Shown: piece after piece, positions 32,022 to 40,896 of the stretch
How the letters are laid out: the number at the start of each line of letters is the position of its first letter
Position numbering within the stretch: position 1 is the stretch's first letter
Source: Parafrigoribacterium_A sp035571875
GTDB taxonomy: Bacteria; Actinomycetota; Actinomycetes; Actinomycetales; Microbacteriaceae
Length of the DNA stretch: 48,309 bases
Assembly (NCBI GenBank): GCA_035571875.1
Contig: DATNBR010000072.1
Span: 1-48,309, forward strand
Direction of reading: 5' to 3'
Translations under genes and position numbers: made by a program
Notes under the pieces: generated by a model
Seen by the model: only the letters and a program-made list of their open reading frames with translations
What the model was told of the DNA's origin: nothing
Database searches by the model: none

Positions 32022-32945
32022 ATGCAGCTGCAGAACGTCGATCTCAACCTCCTGCTTCCCCTGCGCGCCCTGCTCGAGGAGCGCAGTGTGAGCCGCGCGG
32101 CCCAGCGCATGCAGATGAGCCAGCCGGCGCTCTCGGCGGCACTCAGTCGACTCCGCCGCCACTTCAACGACGAGCTGCTCGAGCGCCACGGCAACAGCTA
32201 CGAGTTGACCCCCCTCGCGGTGCAACTGCTGGAGCACAGCCATTCGGCCACGGTGAGCATGCACAGGATCTTCTCCGCCCAGGCGGAGTTCGACCCGTCA
32301 ACCACGCAGCGCGAGTTCTCGATTCTCTCCTCCGACTACTGCGTCTCGGTGCTCGGCGGTGCGCTCGCCGCCGTGCTGTCGGATCGGGCGCCCGGCGCGC
32401 GGCTTCGTTTTCACACGGTGACGAGCGCGGCCGTGGCCAACGCGCCAGACTCACTGCGCGACTTCGACGGGGTGCTCATGCCACACGGGGTGCTCAACAA
32501 CATCGCGCATCAGGACCTGTTCGTCGACCGCTGGGTGTGCATCGTGGCCGACACCAACCAGGCCGTCGGCGACACGCTCGAACTCCCGCAGCTCTCCGAA
32601 CTGAGATGGATCTACACGTACAGCGGGCAGAGCGAGTACACACCGGCGTCGAAGCAGATGGAACTGCTCGGCATCGAACCGCGCATCGATGTCGTGACGC
32701 CGAACTTCCTCGCCCTTCCCGCGCTCCTCGCCGGGTCGGACAGGATCGCCCTGGTGCAGGAGTCCCTCGCCACGGTGATGGCCCGCGCCGGCGGTCTGCG
32801 GATCATGGAGGCGCCGTTCCCGGTGGTCCCCCTGCGCGAGGCGTTCTGGTGGAATGCCGTGCACAACCGCGACCCCGAACACATGTGGCTGCGGTCGGCG
32901 TTCTCCGAGGCGGTGGAGAGGTCAGGTCTCGCTCCCGCCACCTAG
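32022..32945 (+). CDS. LysR-family transcriptional regulator
   Basis: Likely activator of the flanking catabolic genes in response to a pathway metabolite. 307 residues, the usual length. The N-terminal winged helix-turn-helix is clear: VDLNLLLPLRALLEERSVSR, AAQRMQMSQPALSAALSRLR. The C-terminal effector domain shows FSILSSDYCVSVLGGALAAV and ends with EAFWWNAVHNRDPEHMWLRS, a form common in NodD-like members that sense aromatic compounds. Divergent from the FAH/MFS genes and followed by the dioxygenase operon. Confidence 0.9.
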   Translation: MQLQNVDLNLLLPLRALLEERSVSRAAQRMQMSQPALSAALSRLRRHFNDELLERHGNSYELTPLAVQLLEHSHSATVSMHRIFSAQAEFDPSTTQREFSILSSDYCVSVLGGALAAVLSDRAPGARLRFHTVTSAAVANAPDSLRDFDGVLMPHGVLNNIAHQDLFVDRWVCIVADTNQAVGDTLELPQLSELRWIYTYSGQSEYTPASKQMELLGIEPRIDVVTPNFLALPALLAGSDRIALVQESLATVMARAGGLRIMEAPFPVVPLREAFWWNAVHNRDPEHMWLRSAFSEAVERSGLAPAT

Positions 32946-32968
32946 CGGCTGGGTTATCAGGATCATCA

Positions 32969-32984
32969 ATAGTTTCTATTTGCA
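32969..32984. promoter_or_regulatory. probable LysR operator before the dioxygenase operon
   Basis: ATAG-TTT-CTAT at 32969-32979, continuing CTATTTGCA to 32984, is the same pattern as at 31987-32000. It lies about 70 bases before the dioxygenase start. Confidence 0.6.
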
Positions 32985-33054
32985 GATCACGCTTCCCAAT
33001 ACATGACTGCGGCGGCAGTGTGGATCCAAAGCTTCCCTACTTGGAGGATCGACG

Positions 33055-34074
33055 ATGATCACACTGCTCAACCAGCTCATTCAGGTGCGGCTTACTGCCC
33101 CCGACCTCGAGGCATCCGTTCGCTTCTATGAGGAGCAGGTGGGTATGCGGGTGATCCGGCGCACGGCCGACGCCGCGTACCTGCGCAACTGGGGCGACTA
33201 CTACGAGTACAGCCTGGTGCTGACCCACGGCGACGAGCCTGCGCTCTCCCGGATGACGTGGCGCACCGAGAGCGCAGACGCGCTGGAGGAGGCGGCCCGC
33301 CGCATCGAGGCCGCCGGAGTGATCGGCGAGTGGACCGAGCCGGCGGCCGGGTACGGCAGGTCCTACATCTTCACGGGGCCGTGGGGTCACACGATGCAGC
33401 TCGTGTGGGAGGTCGAGAGGTTCCACGGGGAGGGCGAGTTCGAGAGCGTCTACCCCGACCGGCCCGAGCGCCGCAGCCGCCACGGCGTTGCACCTCGCCA
33501 GCTCGACCACGTGACCATCGCCGCGAGCAACGTCAGGGAGTTCGCCGCGTGGTACACCGAGGTGCTCGGCTTCCGGACCATGGCGCACACCACGCTCGAA
33601 CACGGCGGCATCAGCGTCTTCAGCGTGCTGACCACGAACGAGAAGTCGCACGACCTCGGCGTCGTGCTCGACGGCTCGAGCCGCGCCGGTCGCGCGAACC
33701 ACTTCGCCTACTGGGTCGACACCCGCGAAGACCTGCTGCGCGCAGCCGACATCCTGATGGAGAACGGCATCGGCATGGAGTACGGACCCAGCATCCACGG
33801 AATCGGCGAGCAGAACTTCCTCTATTTCCGTGACCCCTCGACCTTCCGCATCGAGGTCAACACCGGCGGCTACCGCAACTACGTGCCGGACTGGGAGCCC
33901 TACGAATGGCACCCGGCGCAGGGCTCAAACAACTTCTACAAGAACAGCCAGATGCCCCACTCCATGACCGAATCGTTCCCGCCCGCCGACGGACCAAGTG
34001 CGACCGAGGAGGGCGTCTTCCCCGGCACCGAAGACAAGCTGCTCAACCCGTACTCCGAGCACGGACTCGGCTGA
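33055..34074 (+). CDS. type I extradiol (VOC) ring-cleavage dioxygenase
   Basis: Predicted to cleave a catechol-type ring next to the hydroxyls using Fe(II) or Mn(II). 339 residues with two VOC modules. The N-terminal one (1-125) lacks metal ligands, as usual. The C-terminal module has the 2-His-1-carboxylate set: His152 in QLDHVTIAAS, His216 in ANHFAYWV and Glu267 in FRIEVNTGGYRNY. The last 55 residues are a long tail (EWHPAQGSNNFYKNS). Start ATG follows TTGGAGGATCG. It is the first gene of the rightward operon; the substrate cannot be named. Confidence 0.88.
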   Translation: MITLLNQLIQVRLTAPDLEASVRFYEEQVGMRVIRRTADAAYLRNWGDYYEYSLVLTHGDEPALSRMTWRTESADALEEAARRIEAAGVIGEWTEPAAGYGRSYIFTGPWGHTMQLVWEVERFHGEGEFESVYPDRPERRSRHGVAPRQLDHVTIAASNVREFAAWYTEVLGFRTMAHTTLEHGGISVFSVLTTNEKSHDLGVVLDGSSRAGRANHFAYWVDTREDLLRAADILMENGIGMEYGPSIHGIGEQNFLYFRDPSTFRIEVNTGGYRNYVPDWEPYEWHPAQGSNNFYKNSQMPHSMTESFPPADGPSATEEGVFPGTEDKLLNPYSEHGLG

Positions 34075-34079
34075 AGGCC

Positions 34080-35072
34080 ATGACCACGAAGCCGGCGCAC
34101 CTGCCCCCGCTTGATCCCCGCGACCCGGAGGCGGCGATCGCGTCTGCCGCCGAGGCGTACCGTAACTGGGGCCGCTGGGGCGATGACGACGTGCACGGCA
34201 CGCTCAACTTCATCGACGAGGCGAAGCGGGTCGAGGCATCCGGCCTGGTGCGTCGTGGTGCGACCTTCTCGCTCTCCCAGCAGTTCAACGGCGAGGGCCC
34301 GCAGAGCGGCTGGCGCGGGCGAGTGAACCCGGTGCACCTGATGACCGACACGGGTCTCGCTGCCGCGGCCGGCATTCAGGGCTTTCCCCACGGCATCGGC
34401 GGTTCGGATGACGCGGTGTTCATGCCGCTGCAGGCATCAACGCAGTGGGATGGCCTCGGTCACATCTTCGACCGCACCAAGGCCTGGAACGGGCGGGATG
34501 CGGCGAGCGTCGTCACGAACGACGGTGACCAGTTCACGGGCATCCAGACCGCGGCCGCGCACTTCGTGAGTCGAGGGGTGCTGCTGGATGTCGGGCGCGC
34601 GTTCGGTGCAGACGGTCAGCTCCCCGACGGCTTCGCGATCACGCCCGAGCACATCGACGAGACCATCCGGGCGCAGGGCGAGTCGTCGACGGTGGGCCGT
34701 GGCGACATCCTGCTGGTGCGCACCGGGCGGCTCACCCGGGCCCGCGCCGAGGGCTGGAAGGACTATGCCGGCGGCCCGGCCGCGGGCATGTCGTTCACCT
34801 CGCTCGGCTGGCTGCACGAGCACGAGATCGCGGCGATCGCCACCGACACCTGGGGATTCGAGGTGCGGCCGAACGAGTTCGATAACGCGTTCCAGCCGAT
34901 GCACCAGATCGCGATTCCCAACATGGGCCTCTACATCGGCGAGATGTGGGACCTCGACGAGCTCGCCGCCGATTGCGCGAACGACGGCTGCTACGAGTTC
35001 TTCCTCACCGCGGCGCCGATTCCGTTCACGAACGCCGTCGGCTCTCCCGTGAATCCGGTGGCCGTCAAGTAA
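34080..35072 (+). CDS. cyclase-family (kynurenine-formamidase-like) metal hydrolase
   Basis: 330 residues from ATG 34080, five bases after the dioxygenase stop. The fold family includes kynurenine formamidase and isatin hydrolase. In those enzymes the metal motif is H-x-GTH-x-D; here the matching place reads LQASTQWDGLGHIF, with the Asp and the later His but not the first His residues. RGDILLVRTGRLTRARAEGW and TWGFEVRPNEFDNAFQPMHQ are other family regions. It probably hydrolyses or lactonises a pathway intermediate; this is inferred from context. Confidence 0.78.
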   Translation: MTTKPAHLPPLDPRDPEAAIASAAEAYRNWGRWGDDDVHGTLNFIDEAKRVEASGLVRRGATFSLSQQFNGEGPQSGWRGRVNPVHLMTDTGLAAAAGIQGFPHGIGGSDDAVFMPLQASTQWDGLGHIFDRTKAWNGRDAASVVTNDGDQFTGIQTAAAHFVSRGVLLDVGRAFGADGQLPDGFAITPEHIDETIRAQGESSTVGRGDILLVRTGRLTRARAEGWKDYAGGPAAGMSFTSLGWLHEHEIAAIATDTWGFEVRPNEFDNAFQPMHQIAIPNMGLYIGEMWDLDELAADCANDGCYEFFLTAAPIPFTNAVGSPVNPVAVK

Positions 35073-35108
35073 GACCTCAAAAAAGCGCGCGTATACAAAG
35101 GAGTAGCA

Positions 35109-36245
35109 ATGCCCGCCGTGAAGAAAGTACTGGTCGTCGGAGCCGGGGTGGCCGGTTCGGCCCTGGGCATCCTGCTCGGCGATGCCGGAGTCGACGTCGA
35201 ACTGATCGACCAGCGGGACGAGGTGAGCACCCTCGGCTCCGGAATCACCCTCCAGGGCAACGCGCTGCGCGTGCTTCGGCAACTCGGGGTGTGGGACACA
35301 CTGAACTCGAAGGGCTACGCGTTCACCACCGTCGGCATCCGCGCGCCCAACCCCGAGGGCACGCTCGTCGGCGAGTTCACGGATGCTCTCACCGGCGGCG
35401 ACGACCTTCCCGCGACCCTCGGCATCCCGCGGCCGGTGCTCGCCGAGACTCTGATCGATCGCGCCACCGACGCCGGCTGCACGGTGCGCTGGTCGACGAA
35501 ATTCCAGTCGATGCAGGAGAAGGCGGATGGCGTGGCCGTGACATTCGCGGACGGCACGCAACGCAGTTATGACCTCGTCGTCGGTGCCGATGGAGTGCAC
35601 TCGCCCGTACGTGCGGCCATGGGCATCGACACGGGCCCCGTGCCGACCGGCATGGCGATCTGGCGGGTCTTCACTCCGCGCCCGGCGAGCATCGAGCGCA
35701 CCGACCTTGTCTACGGCGGGCAGAGCTACATCGCCGGCTACTGTCCGACGGCCGAGAACTCGCTCTACGCCTACATTGTGGAAGACGCCGACGTCGCCAA
35801 CTTCGACCTCTCACCGACGGAGAAGGTGGCGCGGATGCACGAGCTGAGTCTCGCGTATCACGGCCCGTGGGACGAGATCCGGCCCTACATCACGGATGGC
35901 CGCGACGTGAACTACACGCTGTTCGAGAGCCACCTCGTCGACGGCCCGTGGAACCGTGGGCGCGCCGTGATCATCGGTGACGCCGCGCACTCGTGCCCGC
36001 CCACCCTCGCCCAGGGCGCCGCCCTCGCGCTCGAGGACGCGGCCGTGCTCGCGGAGCTCCTCATCGCCCACACCGCTGTCGACGACGAGCTCTGGCAGGA
36101 GTTCTCGCACCGTCGGCTCGAGCGAGCGCGCGCCGTCGTGGACGCCTCGGTGATGCTCGGCAGGTGGCAGATGGACCACGACCGAGACGCCGACGTGCAG
36201 GGCCTCATGGCGAGGATCTCGGACATCGTGAGGGTTCCCGCGTGA
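35109..36245 (+). CDS. FAD-dependent aromatic-ring monooxygenase (class A flavoprotein)
   Basis: Predicted to hydroxylate an aromatic substrate with NAD(P)H and oxygen. 378 residues. The FAD-binding GxGxxG is at the N-terminus (VLVVGAGVAGSALGILLGDA), the DG motif is in DLVVGADGVHSPVRAAMG, and the second FAD motif is in VIIGDAAHSCPPTLAQGAAL. All three hallmarks are intact. AAAGGAG precedes the ATG. The product would be a suitable substrate for the dioxygenase encoded upstream. It overlaps the next gene by four bases (GTGA). Confidence 0.9.
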   Translation: MPAVKKVLVVGAGVAGSALGILLGDAGVDVELIDQRDEVSTLGSGITLQGNALRVLRQLGVWDTLNSKGYAFTTVGIRAPNPEGTLVGEFTDALTGGDDLPATLGIPRPVLAETLIDRATDAGCTVRWSTKFQSMQEKADGVAVTFADGTQRSYDLVVGADGVHSPVRAAMGIDTGPVPTGMAIWRVFTPRPASIERTDLVYGGQSYIAGYCPTAENSLYAYIVEDADVANFDLSPTEKVARMHELSLAYHGPWDEIRPYITDGRDVNYTLFESHLVDGPWNRGRAVIIGDAAHSCPPTLAQGAALALEDAAVLAELLIAHTAVDDELWQEFSHRRLERARAVVDASVMLGRWQMDHDRDADVQGLMARISDIVRVPA

Positions 36246-37276
36246 GTGCTCGGCAGACGACCGTCGACATCCACGCTCACGCGGTGTTCCCGCAGCTGCA
36301 GGAGTTCGCCGCCGCGGCCGACCGGGAGGGCTGGCGCGCGCATCAGGAGCTCGACGTGCGACGCAACGGCGAGGCATCCGGACGCGTCTCAGGCCCGATG
36401 GTCGGCGTGCGGATGCCGCAGCTGACCCAGCTCGAACGCCGGCTCTCCGACATGGGTGCCGCGGGCATCGACATCCAGGTCGTCTCACCGTCGCCCTCGC
36501 ACTACTACCCGTTCCTCGCGCCGGAGCCAGCGCTCGAGGTCGCGAAGGCAGCGAACACCGCCACGGCCGAGCTGGTCGCCGGAGCACCGGACCGCCTTCG
36601 CGGCCTGGGACTCGCACCGCTGCAACATCCCGAGTTGATGGTGCAGGCGCTCGACCACGCGGTGCTCGAGTGCGGCCTGAACGGCATCGAGCTCTCGTCG
36701 TTCGCGCCCGGCCCGAACGGCGCGCACTCGATCGAGCTCTCGGACGAGCGGCTCGAACCGTTCTGGACCCACGCGGAGGAGTTGGCTGCAACGGTGTTCC
36801 TGCATCCCTTCGGATGCTCGCTCGACGAACGCCTCGATCGCTACTATCTCGCCAACACGGTGGGGCAGCCGGCGGAGAACGCGGTGGCCCTGTCGCACCT
36901 CATCTTCTCCGGGGTGCTGGATCGGCATCCGAGGCTCGAACTCGTCGCGGCCCACGGCGGCGGCTACCTGCCGACCTTCCTCGGGCGCAGCGACCACGCC
37001 TGGCAGGTGCGACCGGATGCGCAACACTGCGCGCAGACACCGTCGAGCTACCTGTCCAAGCTCTACTTCGACTCGCTCGTGCACACCCCGGAGGCCCTGC
37101 GCGCGCTCGTCGCGGCGGTCGGCGCGGACCGGGTGCTGATGGGCTCGGACTACCCCTTCGACATGGGCGTCACCGACCCGATCGAGCGGCTCGATGCGGC
37201 CGGGCTCGCCGCCGAAGAACGCGATCGCATCGCCGGCGGCAACGCCCTCGGCCTGGCCATCGGAGGCGCGCGATGA
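36242..37276 (+). CDS. amidohydrolase-2 family protein (ACMSD / resorcylate decarboxylase type)
   Basis: 344 residues from GTG 36242, which overlaps the monooxygenase stop. The metal-binding DIHAHAVFP is at the very N-terminus. The later His is in TVFLHPFG, another in ELVAAHGGGYLPTFLGR, and the Asp in RVLMGSDYPFDMG, the usual order for ACMSD-like decarboxylases and hydrolases. It probably decarboxylates the pathway substrate or a ring-cleavage product. It shares a four-base overlap with the next gene. Confidence 0.85.
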   Translation: MSARQTTVDIHAHAVFPQLQEFAAAADREGWRAHQELDVRRNGEASGRVSGPMVGVRMPQLTQLERRLSDMGAAGIDIQVVSPSPSHYYPFLAPEPALEVAKAANTATAELVAGAPDRLRGLGLAPLQHPELMVQALDHAVLECGLNGIELSSFAPGPNGAHSIELSDERLEPFWTHAEELAATVFLHPFGCSLDERLDRYYLANTVGQPAENAVALSHLIFSGVLDRHPRLELVAAHGGGYLPTFLGRSDHAWQVRPDAQHCAQTPSSYLSKLYFDSLVHTPEALRALVAAVGADRVLMGSDYPFDMGVTDPIERLDAAGLAAEERDRIAGGNALGLAIGGAR

Positions 37277-38238
37277 AGATTGCGACCTGGATGCAGGGCA
37301 CCGATCAGCGCTGCGGTTTCGTTCACGAGGGCGAGGCCTTCGCGCTCGACCAGGACGTCACCGTGCTCGACCTCGTGCGCGGCGGACTCGAGGCGGCCCT
37401 CGGGCTCGGCCAGGAACGGCTTCGCGATGGTGGCGGTGTGCTGCTGCGCGACGTTCAGCTCCTGCCGCCGCTCGCGCCGCCGAGCGTGCGTGACTTCGTG
37501 ACCTTCGAGGAGCACGTGGAGGGCATCGTCAAGAGCGCGCCGGGTGGAGATCCCGGCGTCGTGCCGCAGTGGTACGAGGCGCCCACCTTCTATTTCACGA
37601 ACCCGCACACCCTCAGAGCGAGCGGCGAGCGCGTGATTCCGCCGTGGGGCGAGCAGGCGCTCGACTTCGAGCTCGAGGTCGCCGCGATCGTGGGCGCCGT
37701 TGCCGCGAGCGACGGGCGCAGCCTGACGCCGGAAGCGGCATCCGGGCACATCTTCGGCTACACCATCTTCAACGACTGGTCGGCGCGCGACCTCCAGTTT
37801 CGCGAGATGAAGGTGAACCTGGGTCCGTGCAAGGGCAAGGACTTCGCCACGACCCTCGGCCCGTGGATCGTCACCGCCGACGAGTTCGCTGACCGCCACG
37901 ATGACGACGGGTTTCTCACGATCTCGGCGAGCGTGTCGATCAACGGCGAGGTCTTCGGGCGAGACAGCCTGTCGCAGATGGGCTGGTCGTTCGCCGACCT
38001 CGTCGCCTACGCCTCCCGCTCCTCGCGAGTCGTTCCCGGCGACGTGCTCGGCTCGGGCACCACCGGTCACGGATGTCTCGCCGAGATCTGGGGTCGCACA
38101 GGGCAGCGAGTGCCGCGGCCGCTGCAGCCGGGCGACGTCGTGCGAATGGATGTCGAGGGCATCGGCTACATCGAGAACGAGATCGCAGAGCCGGTTCCCA
38201 CCCCGCCCATCCGTGAGGCGCGCCCGCGACGAGAGTAA
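37273..38238 (+). CDS. second fumarylacetoacetate hydrolase family protein
   Basis: 321 residues from ATG 37273, overlapping the amidohydrolase gene by four bases. The metal site is seen in LDFELEVAAIVGAVAASDG and in TIFNDWSARDLQFREMKVN. GPCKGKDFATTLGPWIVTAD and GDVLGSGTTGHGCLAEIWGR are typical for the hydrolase/isomerase branch. It is distinct from the copy at 30893-31903 and closes the rightward operon. Having two FAH enzymes suggests two steps after ring cleavage, for example tautomerisation/hydration and C-C cleavage. Confidence 0.87.
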   Translation: MKIATWMQGTDQRCGFVHEGEAFALDQDVTVLDLVRGGLEAALGLGQERLRDGGGVLLRDVQLLPPLAPPSVRDFVTFEEHVEGIVKSAPGGDPGVVPQWYEAPTFYFTNPHTLRASGERVIPPWGEQALDFELEVAAIVGAVAASDGRSLTPEAASGHIFGYTIFNDWSARDLQFREMKVNLGPCKGKDFATTLGPWIVTADEFADRHDDDGFLTISASVSINGEVFGRDSLSQMGWSFADLVAYASRSSRVVPGDVLGSGTTGHGCLAEIWGRTGQRVPRPLQPGDVVRMDVEGIGYIENEIAEPVPTPPIREARPRRE

Positions 38239-38303
38239 GTCAGTTCAGCGCCGCGCCGGTCGCCTAAGCTGTGTCACCGACCGATTCACACGGGAGACGC
38301 AGA

Positions 38304-39254
38304 ATGACCGAAGCAACGCCAGCCCTTGAGACCAGAACCGTCGGAGCCCGCGTAGGCACTGCGTTCATCGCGTTCGGCGTGGGCATCCTCGCGGCTGCCC
38401 TGGGCATCCTTCCGTGGCTCATCGGTGGCGGCACCCTGCCGCTGCAGAACCTCTGGGTCGCCGATACCCCCTGGAACGACATGCCGTTCGCGCTGCTTCC
38501 GGTGAGCCAGTACGAGGCGACGACCATCTTCGTGCTGCTGCTCATGGGCGGGGTCTTCGCCGGGCTCGCGGTGCACATCATCGCCCGGCGCGGGAGCTTC
38601 GCGGCCTGGCCCGCCGCTCTCGGCCTGTTCGCCGTGCAACTGGTCGCGGTGGTGCAGAGCTACACGGTCGTCTCGAACGGACTCGGGCTCACGAACTCCC
38701 TGGACCGCCGCACGTTCGTCTATTTCGCGGGCATGCTGGGCGGCGCCATCGTCGCGCTGGTCGTCGCACAGGCAGCCTTCTGGATCGCATCGCGCCGCGC
38801 GATCGGACCGGTCGCCCTGGCCATCGGACTCGCGGCGGTGCCGTTCGCCGCGTGGCTGTCGGAGGCGGCCCACTCGCTGTTCGGCACATCCGGAATTCCC
38901 ATGCCGGCGCTCACCGCCTTGCACTGGCTGCCTGCGGTGATCGCCGCGGCGGCCCTCGTCTGGTGCGGGGTGCGGCCCGCCAAACGCATCGCGGTGTGGG
39001 TCGCGGTGCTGGTGGGCGTCTGGGTCATCCCGGCGCTCTTCACCACGATTCAGTACGGTCTCGGGATGCGCGTTCTCCACGGCGACCTGCGCGAAATGGC
39101 GTCAGCCTCCGGGCAGGTGCTGCCGCTCGCGTTGGGCGAGCAGCTCGTTCCGGCGCTCGTTGCACTCGCGCTGGCCGTGATAGGCACCGTCATCGTGGAA
39201 CTCGTGCGACGCCGGAACGCTGCCCCGGTTGCTGAGCCGACTCCGGCGCCCTAA
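38304..39254 (+). CDS. polytopic membrane protein of unknown function
   Basis: I do not recognise a family. 316 residues from ATG 38304 (GGGAG upstream). About eight hydrophobic segments are visible, for example VGTAFIAFGVGILAAALGIL, TTIFVLLLMGGVFAGLAVHI and IAVWVAVLVGVWVIPALF. The protein has short charged loops and a Pro-rich C-terminus. It follows the catabolic operon on the same strand after a 65-base gap, so it may or may not be co-transcribed. Confidence 0.7.
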   Translation: MTEATPALETRTVGARVGTAFIAFGVGILAAALGILPWLIGGGTLPLQNLWVADTPWNDMPFALLPVSQYEATTIFVLLLMGGVFAGLAVHIIARRGSFAAWPAALGLFAVQLVAVVQSYTVVSNGLGLTNSLDRRTFVYFAGMLGGAIVALVVAQAAFWIASRRAIGPVALAIGLAAVPFAAWLSEAAHSLFGTSGIPMPALTALHWLPAVIAAAALVWCGVRPAKRIAVWVAVLVGVWVIPALFTTIQYGLGMRVLHGDLREMASASGQVLPLALGEQLVPALVALALAVIGTVIVELVRRRNAAPVAEPTPAP

Positions 39255-39321
39255 CGCTCACCTCCGCGCGGAGGCGCCGGGGCTTAGACGACGGCGACGC
39301 GGATCGCGTCCGTGCGCGCAA

Positions 39322-39699
39322 TCACGCCGGCGTGACGAGAAGCGTCGCGGTTGCCGCGAGTTCGTCGGCGACCGGGTCGACATACTCGACCGGATAGCTC
39401 GCGTACTTGCTACGGTACGCGGCGTCGAGTGCGGCGTGCACATCCGAGGCGGGAACAGTGAAGGCGACGTCCTTCTCCACGCCGCCCGCGCGAATTCGCC
39501 CGGCGCGGCTCGCGAGAGCCCGCCGGAACCACGAGTTCTCTGGACCGTGAGCAGAACGGATGTAGATCGCGTCTCCACTGCGCACGACCCAGATCGTGAC
39601 GAAGGAGCGCAGGGTGCCGTCCGCGCGCCGGGACGCGACCTCCAGCTCATCCGCCGCTCCGATGCGCTCGAGTTCGTCGGTCGTCCACGTCGTCGTCAT
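39322..39699 (-). CDS. DUF2255 family protein
   Basis: 125 residues of a small conserved domain of unknown role. It is related in style to flavin-reductase-like split-barrel proteins (SFVTIWVVRSGDAIYIRSAH, NSWFRRALASRAGRIRAGGV). Start ATG 39699 is preferred because GGAG lies 10 bases upstream; the in-frame ATG at 39708 would be one base from that GGAG. It lies downstream of an HxlR regulator on the same strand and is likely co-transcribed with it. Confidence 0.72.
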   Translation of the reverse strand: MTTTWTTDELERIGAADELEVASRRADGTLRSFVTIWVVRSGDAIYIRSAHGPENSWFRRALASRAGRIRAGGVEKDVAFTVPASDVHAALDAAYRSKYASYPVEYVDPVADELAATATLLVTPA

Positions 39700-39738
39700 G
39701 TCTGCCATTCTCCAGCCTTGTCCTGATTGGCCGCGTTC

Positions 39739-40122
39739 TCACACGGCGCGATCGTAGGCCTCCTGCGCGGCCGACACGTCGCCCAGGTGCTCGATCGACC
39801 ACCGCTCGAGCGCGCGGAGGGGTTCGAGCAGCGTGCGGCCCGCCTCGGTGAGGGCGTACTCCACCCGCACCGGCACCTCCGGATAGACCGTGCGGTGCAC
39901 AAGCCCGTCGCGCTCCAGCGCGCGGAGCGTCTGGGTCAGCATCTTCTGCGAGACGCCCTCGACGCCGCGAAGCAACTCGGAGAAGCGCGCATCCCCGCGA
40001 CCCAGGATTCCCACGATGAGCACCGTCCACCGATCGCCGATGCGATCCAGGATGCGACGGGTCGGGCAGTCGGCGCGGTACGGGTCTCCGCCGAGCACCG
40101 TCGCACCTTCCATGGTTACCAC
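39739..40122 (-). CDS. HxlR-family transcriptional regulator
   Basis: Winged helix-turn-helix repressor or activator. 127 residues from GTG 40122, or 124 from ATG 40113. The family core is intact: DCPTRRILDRIGDRWTVLIV, then FSELLRGVEGVSQKMLTQTL and LERDGLVHRTVYPEVPVRVE. The Cys before PTRRIL is the residue that senses oxidants or electrophiles in HypR/QorR-type members. Divergent from a NAD(P)-binding reductase-like gene, its probable target. Confidence 0.87.
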   Translation of the reverse strand: MVTMEGATVLGGDPYRADCPTRRILDRIGDRWTVLIVGILGRGDARFSELLRGVEGVSQKMLTQTLRALERDGLVHRTVYPEVPVRVEYALTEAGRTLLEPLRALERWSIEHLGDVSAAQEAYDRAV

Positions 40123-40164
40123 AAAGTGCCTACTTCCCTAGAGCGACTTACTCTCTTATGGTAA
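40113..40164. promoter_or_regulatory. inverted repeats between the HxlR and NAD(P)-binding genes
   Basis: TGGTTACCA (40113-40121) is a palindrome at the HxlR gene start, AAGTGCCTACTT (40124-40135) is an inverted repeat, and TTAC-N9-GTAA spans 40148-40164. These fit binding of a dimeric HxlR regulator over both promoters. Confidence 0.45.
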
Positions 40165-40209
40165 CTACTAGTCGCCGCTCGGCGCCAGAGCTCCCCAGAA
40201 AGGCATCAC

Positions 40210-40857
40210 ATGTCCAGCATCACCGTCATCGGTGGCACCGGTTACGCCGGATCCGCCATCGTCGCAGAGGCCGCCTCCCGCGGTCACGAGGTCACCTCCT
40301 TCAGCCGCTCGCTCCCCGAGGCGCAGGTTCCGAACGTGAGCTACGTGCAGGGCGACGCGACGGACGAGTCGGCTCTCGCCGCGGTGATTCAGGGTGCGGA
40401 TGTCGTGGTCGGTGCGCTCTCCCCGCGCGGTGCGATCGCCGACAGCTACCGTGACATCTACAGGATGATCGCGCGCCTCACCGACGCCGCGAAGGCGCGC
40501 CTCTTCATCGTGGGCGGATACTCGTCACTTCGGCCGGCTCCGGGCGCGCCCCGCGTCGTGTCTGACCTGAGTCACGCGCCGGCGGAGCTGCACCACGAGC
40601 TGACCACCGTGGCGGCCCTCCTCACCGACGACCTCCCCTCGGCCCCCGCAACGCTCGACTGGGTCTTCGTGAGCCCGGCTGGAAAGTTCGGCTCCTTCGC
40701 GCCGGGAGAGCGTCTCGGGCACTACCGCGTCGGCGACGACGTCGCGCTCGTGCCAGCAGACGGCGGCGAGATCTCCGGCGCGGACTTCGCCCTCGGGTTC
40801 GTCGAGACAATAGAGAAGGATGCCCACCACCGGGCACACATCAACCTCGCCTACTGA
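40210..40857 (+). CDS. NAD(P)-binding Rossmann-fold (NmrA/atypical SDR-like) protein
   Basis: 215 residues. The dinucleotide site is at the N-terminus, ITVIGGTGYAGSAIVAEAAS. The order VSYVQGDATDESALAAVIQ, ADVVVGALSPRG, then RLFIVGGYSSL is that of atypical SDR or NmrA-like reductases. No Tyr-x3-Lys catalytic pair is obvious, as in that subgroup. AAAGG precedes the ATG. It is divergent from the HxlR gene; HxlR/SDR pairs often respond to oxidised or electrophilic compounds. Substrate unknown. Confidence 0.85.
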   Translation: MSSITVIGGTGYAGSAIVAEAASRGHEVTSFSRSLPEAQVPNVSYVQGDATDESALAAVIQGADVVVGALSPRGAIADSYRDIYRMIARLTDAAKARLFIVGGYSSLRPAPGAPRVVSDLSHAPAELHHELTTVAALLTDDLPSAPATLDWVFVSPAGKFGSFAPGERLGHYRVGDDVALVPADGGEISGADFALGFVETIEKDAHHRAHINLAY

Positions 40858-40896
40858 GGCCAAAGGCGAACCGCGCGGATCGCCGCCACTTCCTGC

